Below are positions 50,001 through 56,000 of a stretch of 64,000 bases of DNA, in pieces. Below the pieces are notes generated by a model that saw nothing but the letters and a program-made list of their open reading frames with translations, was not told the DNA's origin and ran no database searches. A program made the position numbers and the translations under genes. Origin of the DNA: Agapetus fuscipes (taxonomy: Eukaryota; Arthropoda; Insecta; Trichoptera; Glossosomatidae); the NCBI GenBank assembly GCA_951799405.1, contig OX637350.1, positions 1,597,852 through 1,661,851 on the forward strand, in the 5' to 3' direction. The number at the start of each line of letters is the position of its first letter. Position 1 is the first letter of the stretch.

Positions 50001-53000
50001 ATGGCTTGACTGTGGCCAATATAAGATGTACACGCAGTAATGTTGTCTTCAGTTATTCGGACACGCTTCCTTTGTCTAAAGAGAAATTGTTGCGGACGCA
50101 GCGAGCTTCAGAGTATTCGTTAAGCAAAAGAAGGCCCTTCTTAGGGCAACCACATAAAATGCGATAATTGCGGCGACCTCGGTATGTGTAATGTGAAATG
50201 TGGACCCTTAATAAAGAAACATGTCAACTTCAGGGTTCACTATCACAAATACCGGGGGAGCTCGTGGATTAGCAATTATTGATAAATATGTTGATTTGCC
50301 TCGTTTGTGCCGACACTCCCACGCCCCATCCCTAGTTTTCGTTCCCATCCCTATTTGTGAGAATTCCCGTTATCCTTTGTCCCGTTATCCCTTTTGTTTC
50401 CTAGAATATAAATATGTGTATGTTCTTCGAAATAAATCACTTGTTCTCCGACTTCCGACTTCTTACTACAACTCTCCGCTTTCTTCAGAACTTCGACCTG
50501 CTACTCTTCCTGACCATCACTTCAGATCTTCGATACAACGACCCGCCGCTTTGCCCCCTGACATCGAGATTTTGAATCATTGGAAAGGCAGCTGCCTTAC
50601 AACCAGCTGACAGAGGAACAGTGTGAGAAGACGGATCCAGTCCACCCGCGCCTGTAGAGCGTCAGCTACATCTGGTCCTTCGCAGCCGGATCCCGTCTTC
50701 GACAGCAAGTTCACTTCCTGATGCCTGTTAAGGGATCGTTACACGCTGAGGAAGACGTTTCAAGAAGAAATGGAAGGAGACCGCGTTGAATCTGATTCGC
50801 GATCGTCCGAATCTGGGAGGACGACGATGGATTCATCAGTGGAAGAAGTGACAATGCGTATGGTTGTGGAGCTGAAGGAAATGATGGGAGAGTTCTTCAC
50901 ATTTATGAAGGCTCACTCCATCAAAGCCGGCCACGCTGCGCAAGGAGACAAGTCAACGGAGCAACTCGCCGAGGCGGTTGCTGTGCCGGAGCTGCCCGCA
51001 CCAGGTCCCACGATTGCCGGGAATGTTTGTGGGGCGGAGCCCGGACAGAAGGAGCGCGCGGTAACTCCGGACACCGCGTCTCCTAATGATTCAGCATCTG
51101 GAGATGCTGAAGACAAAAGACTCACCGGTGAATGGGTGAGGAGTTCACAAGAACATTCACAGCCCTCGATGGAAACGACGGCCGTGGCCTTCGTAAGGGC
51201 GAAGGAGGGCGCAGCGCCAAGCGGATTCCAGTTAGAATCTAGTAGGCCTGAGGGAAAGGTGAACAGAAATGCGGGTACACAGTGTGCAATGTGTGACGGA
51301 GTGCATCGCTTAGAGCAGTGTTGTGAGTTCGCAAGGCTTGGGGTGCATGCCAAGTGGAAAGTAGCGAGACAACGCCGATTGTGCTTCGGGTGTTTGAGTG
51401 GACGTTGTCGTACGTCAAAGTGCCGCGCGCCAAAGTGTAGTGTAGATGGCTGCGCGGGCAAACACCATCGATTGCTTCATGTCCCGCGGGACTCCGAGAG
51501 TGACTCGGAGGTATTACATGCGATGCGCAGTGAGGGTGGTATGGTGCTCGAAGTCCTGCCAGTTACACTCAGGGAGCCAGAAGGGTCGTTGGATGCGCAC
51601 GACCTTTTGGACGAAGGCTCTACAGTGACGCTGGTGAAAGAAGAGGAAGAAGAGGATGCTACCCACGTAGATGCGCGTCGAGGACCGTGCTCGGGATTAC
51701 AGACCACGGGAGCAACAGGGATATGCGCGAAGAACGCAGGCTCACGGCGCGTTAGCATATCCATGAAAGGGACCACAAGTGTGTGCCACGAAGCTGTAGG
51801 GCACACAGTGACGCAGCTGCGCTTACCAACGCGCGTGGTAAGCCAGCTGACAGCAGAAGCCTCCAGTTCGGCGGAGGTTAAGCCTATGAGTCTTATGGGC
51901 TTGGACTGTGGGTGGCTAGTCGTGCCACGCGGACACGTGCAGTTCAGATGGGATGACATGATCGTGAGTGACACTTTGCTGGGCCAAGTGTCTAGATCAA
52001 CATCTGAAGCTGCAGTGTACGGTGGAAAGATTGTAACGGGTTTCTCACAACGGGTGAGACCGACAGCGTGGGTGATACGCTTCGTAGACCGCTGCCGCCA
52101 TCATTGGAAGGAGGAGCAGCTGAAGAGGTCCGGAGATTCTTGGGAATTACGAGCTGAGATCACCAACGCTGGAACAACAGGGGTGCGCCTATCCCAGAGG
52201 TGCACAGTTGGCAACATGGAGGTCCTAGGACGGGAAGAGAAACTCCCGCCCGGTAGGCGTTGGCGAGCAGTGACGCCGTACGTAGACGGAGTCAACGTGC
52301 TGCACATGGATACGCGCCTGCGGGGGACACAAAATGTTGCACGACCGTTACCAGATGTAACGGGTTTCTCACAACGGGTGAGACCAACTGCGCGGGTGAT
52401 ACGTTTCGTAGACCGCTGCCGCCATCATTGGAAGGAGGAGCAGCTGAAGAGGTCCGGAGATTCTTGGGAATTACGAGCTGAGATCACCAACGCTGGAACA
52501 ACAGGGGTGCGCCTATCACAGAGGTGCACATGTGGCAACAAGGAGGTCCTGGCACGGGAAGAGCAACTCTCGCCCGGTAGGCGTTGGCGAGCAGTGACGC
52601 CGTACGTAGACGGAGTCAACGTGCTGCACATGGATACGCGCCTGCGGGGGACACAAAATGTTGCACGACCGTTACCAGATGTAACGGGTTTCTCACAACG
52701 GGTGAGATCGACTGCGCGGGTGATACGCTTCGTAGACCGCTGCCGCCATCATGGGAAGGAGGAGCAGCTGAAGAGGTCCGGAGATTCTTGGGAATTACGA
52801 GCTGAGATCACCAACGCTGGAACAACAGGGGTGCGCCTATCCCAGAGGTGCACAGTTGGCAACATGGAGGTCCTAGGACGGGAAGAGAAACTCCCGCCCG
52901 GTAGGCGTTGGCGAGCAGTGACGCCGTACGTAGACGGAGTCAACGTGCTGCACATGGATACGCGCCTGCGGGGGACACAAAATGTTGCACGACCGTTACC

Positions 53001-56000
53001 AGATGTAACGGGTTTCTCACAACGGGTGAGATCGACTGCGCGGGTGATACGCTTCGTAGACCGCTGCCGCCATCATGGGAAGGAGGAGCAGCTGAAGAGG
53101 TCCGGAGATTCTTGGGAATTACGAGCTGAGATCACCAACGCTGGAACAACTTGGGTGCGCCTATCCCAGAGGTGCACAGTTGGCAAGAGGATTGAGGTCC
53201 TGAGACGGGAAGAGCAACTCCCGCCCGGTAGGCGTTGGCGAGCAGTGACGCCGTACGTAGACGGAGTCAACGTCCTGCACATGGATACGCGCCTTCGGGG
53301 GACACAAAATGTTGCACGACCGTTACCAGATGTAACGGGTTTCTCACAACGGGTGAGATTACTGGTATTGACAGCGTATGTGACACGCTTCATGGACCGC
53401 TGCCGCCGTCATAGAAAGACAGGGCAGCCGAAGTGGCCCGGTACTGATTGTGAATCATGGGCTAAAGACATCATCAACGTAGAGGTGATATGGGTGCGCC
53501 TAGCTCTGAGGCACACATTTGTCTACGAGATGGAGATCCTAAGACGGGGGGAGCAGCCCCCGCCTGGTGGGCGCTTGCGAGCCGTGACGCCGTACATAGA
53601 CGGAGACAACGTGCTGCGTATGGACCTGCAGGGGACTCAAAAAGCCGCACCACCGATACTGGATAGAGACGACAAGTACGTGAAGCTGATGCTAACATAC
53701 GTACATGAAGCTGCTGGACATCCCGGTGTGGAGCGCACCAGAAGTGATGTGAGGGCCAAGTTCTTCGTTCTGAAACTTTGCACAACCTTACGATGCATCA
53801 TCAAAGGCTGCCGGGCGTGCAAGATTATGCGGTGCACGCCGCAGACACCGCTGATGGGGAAGCTACCAGCTGCAAGGTTGGCCCAAGGAGAACGACCATT
53901 TAACCACTGTGGGTTAAACTTCTTTGGACCCATGACGGTGAGGATTGGAAGATGCACCGAGAAGCGGCATGGTGCACTCTTCACATGCATGACGACGCGG
54001 GCAATGCACATCGAGTTGGCAAGTTCATTGTCCGTGGATCCGACCATAATGGCCGTGAGAAGGATGGCTGCACGATGTGGCTCCCCTAAAGTATTGTACT
54101 CTGACAACGGGACAAACTTCGTTGGGGCTGACCGTGAAATGAATGCAGCCATCAAAAGCTTGAGGAATGATGCTAAATTCCTGCAATTTACGGCGTTAAA
54201 GAGGATTGACTGGAGGTTTATCTCGCCGTCATCACCGCACTTTGGAGGTGCCTGGGAACGGCTTGTTCGTTCAGTGAACAAAGCCTTGACAGCAATGGTG
54301 AAGGAGAGGTCTCCGAACGAAGAGACGCTAGTGACAGCATTAGCAGAGGCAGAAAGAACCATAAATTCACGCCCGATGACTCGCGTATCAGTGGAAGTCA
54401 AAGATGATGAGCCTTTGACACCGAACCACTTCCTGGTGGGGTCAGCGGGTGGTATGACCTCCCTGGCAAGATACGACCAGGGAGATGAGAAGACCTGCCT
54501 GAAGAGACAGTGGAGATTGTCGCAACAAATGGCAGATGTGTTTTGGCGACGGTGGGTACGGGAGTACCCCCCCACACTGGCTCAACGTCCGAAGTGGAGG
54601 AGCCCAGTGGAGCCGATTCGAGAAGGCGGTTTAGTGCTGATCGCGGACCCTAAGCTGGTTGGCCGTGTTCGCCTCAGAAGACAGCAGCGTCCGGATTTAG
54701 TACAGCAGAGACTGCACGGGGGGAGTGTTGCGGACGCAGCGAGCTTCAGAGTATTCGTTAAGCAAAAGAAGGCCCTTCTTAGGGCAACCACATAAAATGC
54801 GATAATTGCGGCGACCTCGGTATGTGTAATGTGAAATGTGGACCCTTAATAAAGAAACATGTCAACTTCAGGGTTCACTATCACAAATACCGGGGGAGCT
54901 CGTGGATTAGCAATTATTGATAAATATGTTGATTTGCCTCGTTTGTGCCGACACTCCCACGCCCCATCCCTAGTTTTCGTTCCCATCCCTATTTGTGAGA
55001 ATTCCCGTTATCCTTTGTCCCGTTATCCCTTTTGTTTCCTTGAATATAAATATGTGTATGTTCTTCGAAATAAATCACTTGTTCTCCGACTTCCGACTTC
55101 TTACTACTACTCTCCGCTTTCTTCAGAACTTCGACCTGCTACTCTTCCTGACCATCTCTTCAGATCTTCGATACAACGACCCGCCGCTTTGCCCCCTGAC
55201 ATCGAGATCTTGAATTATTGGAAAGGCAGCTGCCTTACAACCAGCTGACAGAGGAACAGTGTGAGAAGACGGATCCAGTCCACCCGCGCCTGTAGAGCGT
55301 CAGCTACATCTGGTCCTTCGCAGCCGGATCCCGTCTTCGACAGCAAGTTCACTTCCTGATGCCTGTGAAGGGATCGTAACACGCTGAGGAAGACGTTTCA
55401 AGAAGAAATGGAAGGAGATCGCGTTGAACGCAGCGAGCTTCAGAGTATTCGTTAAGCAAAAGAAGGCCCTTCTTAGGGCAACCACATAAAATGCGATAAT
55501 TGCGGCGACCTCGGTATGTGTAATGTGAAATGTGGACCCTTAATAAAGAAACATGTCAACTTCAGGGTTCACTATCACAAATACCGGGGGAGCTCGTGGA
55601 TTAGCAATTATTGATAAATATGTTGATTTGCCTCGTTTGTGCCGACACTCCCACGCCCCATCCCTAGTTTTCGTTCCCATCCCTATTTGTGAGAATTCCC
55701 GTTATCCTTTGTCCCGTTATCCCTTTTGTTTCCTAGAATATAAATATGTGTATGTTCTTCGAAATAAATCACTTGTTCTCCGACTTCCGACTTCTTACTA
55801 CTACTCTCCGCTTTCTTCAGAACTTCGACCTGCTACTCTTCCTGACCATCACTTCAGATCTTCGATACAACGACCCGCCGCTTTGCCCCCTGACATCGAG
55901 ATTTTGAATCATTGGAAAGGCAGCTGCCTTACAACCAGCTGACAGAGGAACAGTGTGAGAAGACGGATCCAGTCCACCCGCGCCTGTAGAGCGTCAGCTA

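Noticed and set aside
50221..50610. 129-aa ORF found in all LTRs of the BEL element (also 54859, 55553 and 39028 minus)
   Set aside because: The LTRs are nearly identical, so the repeated open frame is not independent evidence. The translation is low in recognisable content and overlaps LTR control signals.
51477..54575. Minus-strand frames across the BEL ORF, some over 300 aa
   Set aside because: They mirror the plus-strand frame and repeat with its 324-bp period, and show no conserved domain.
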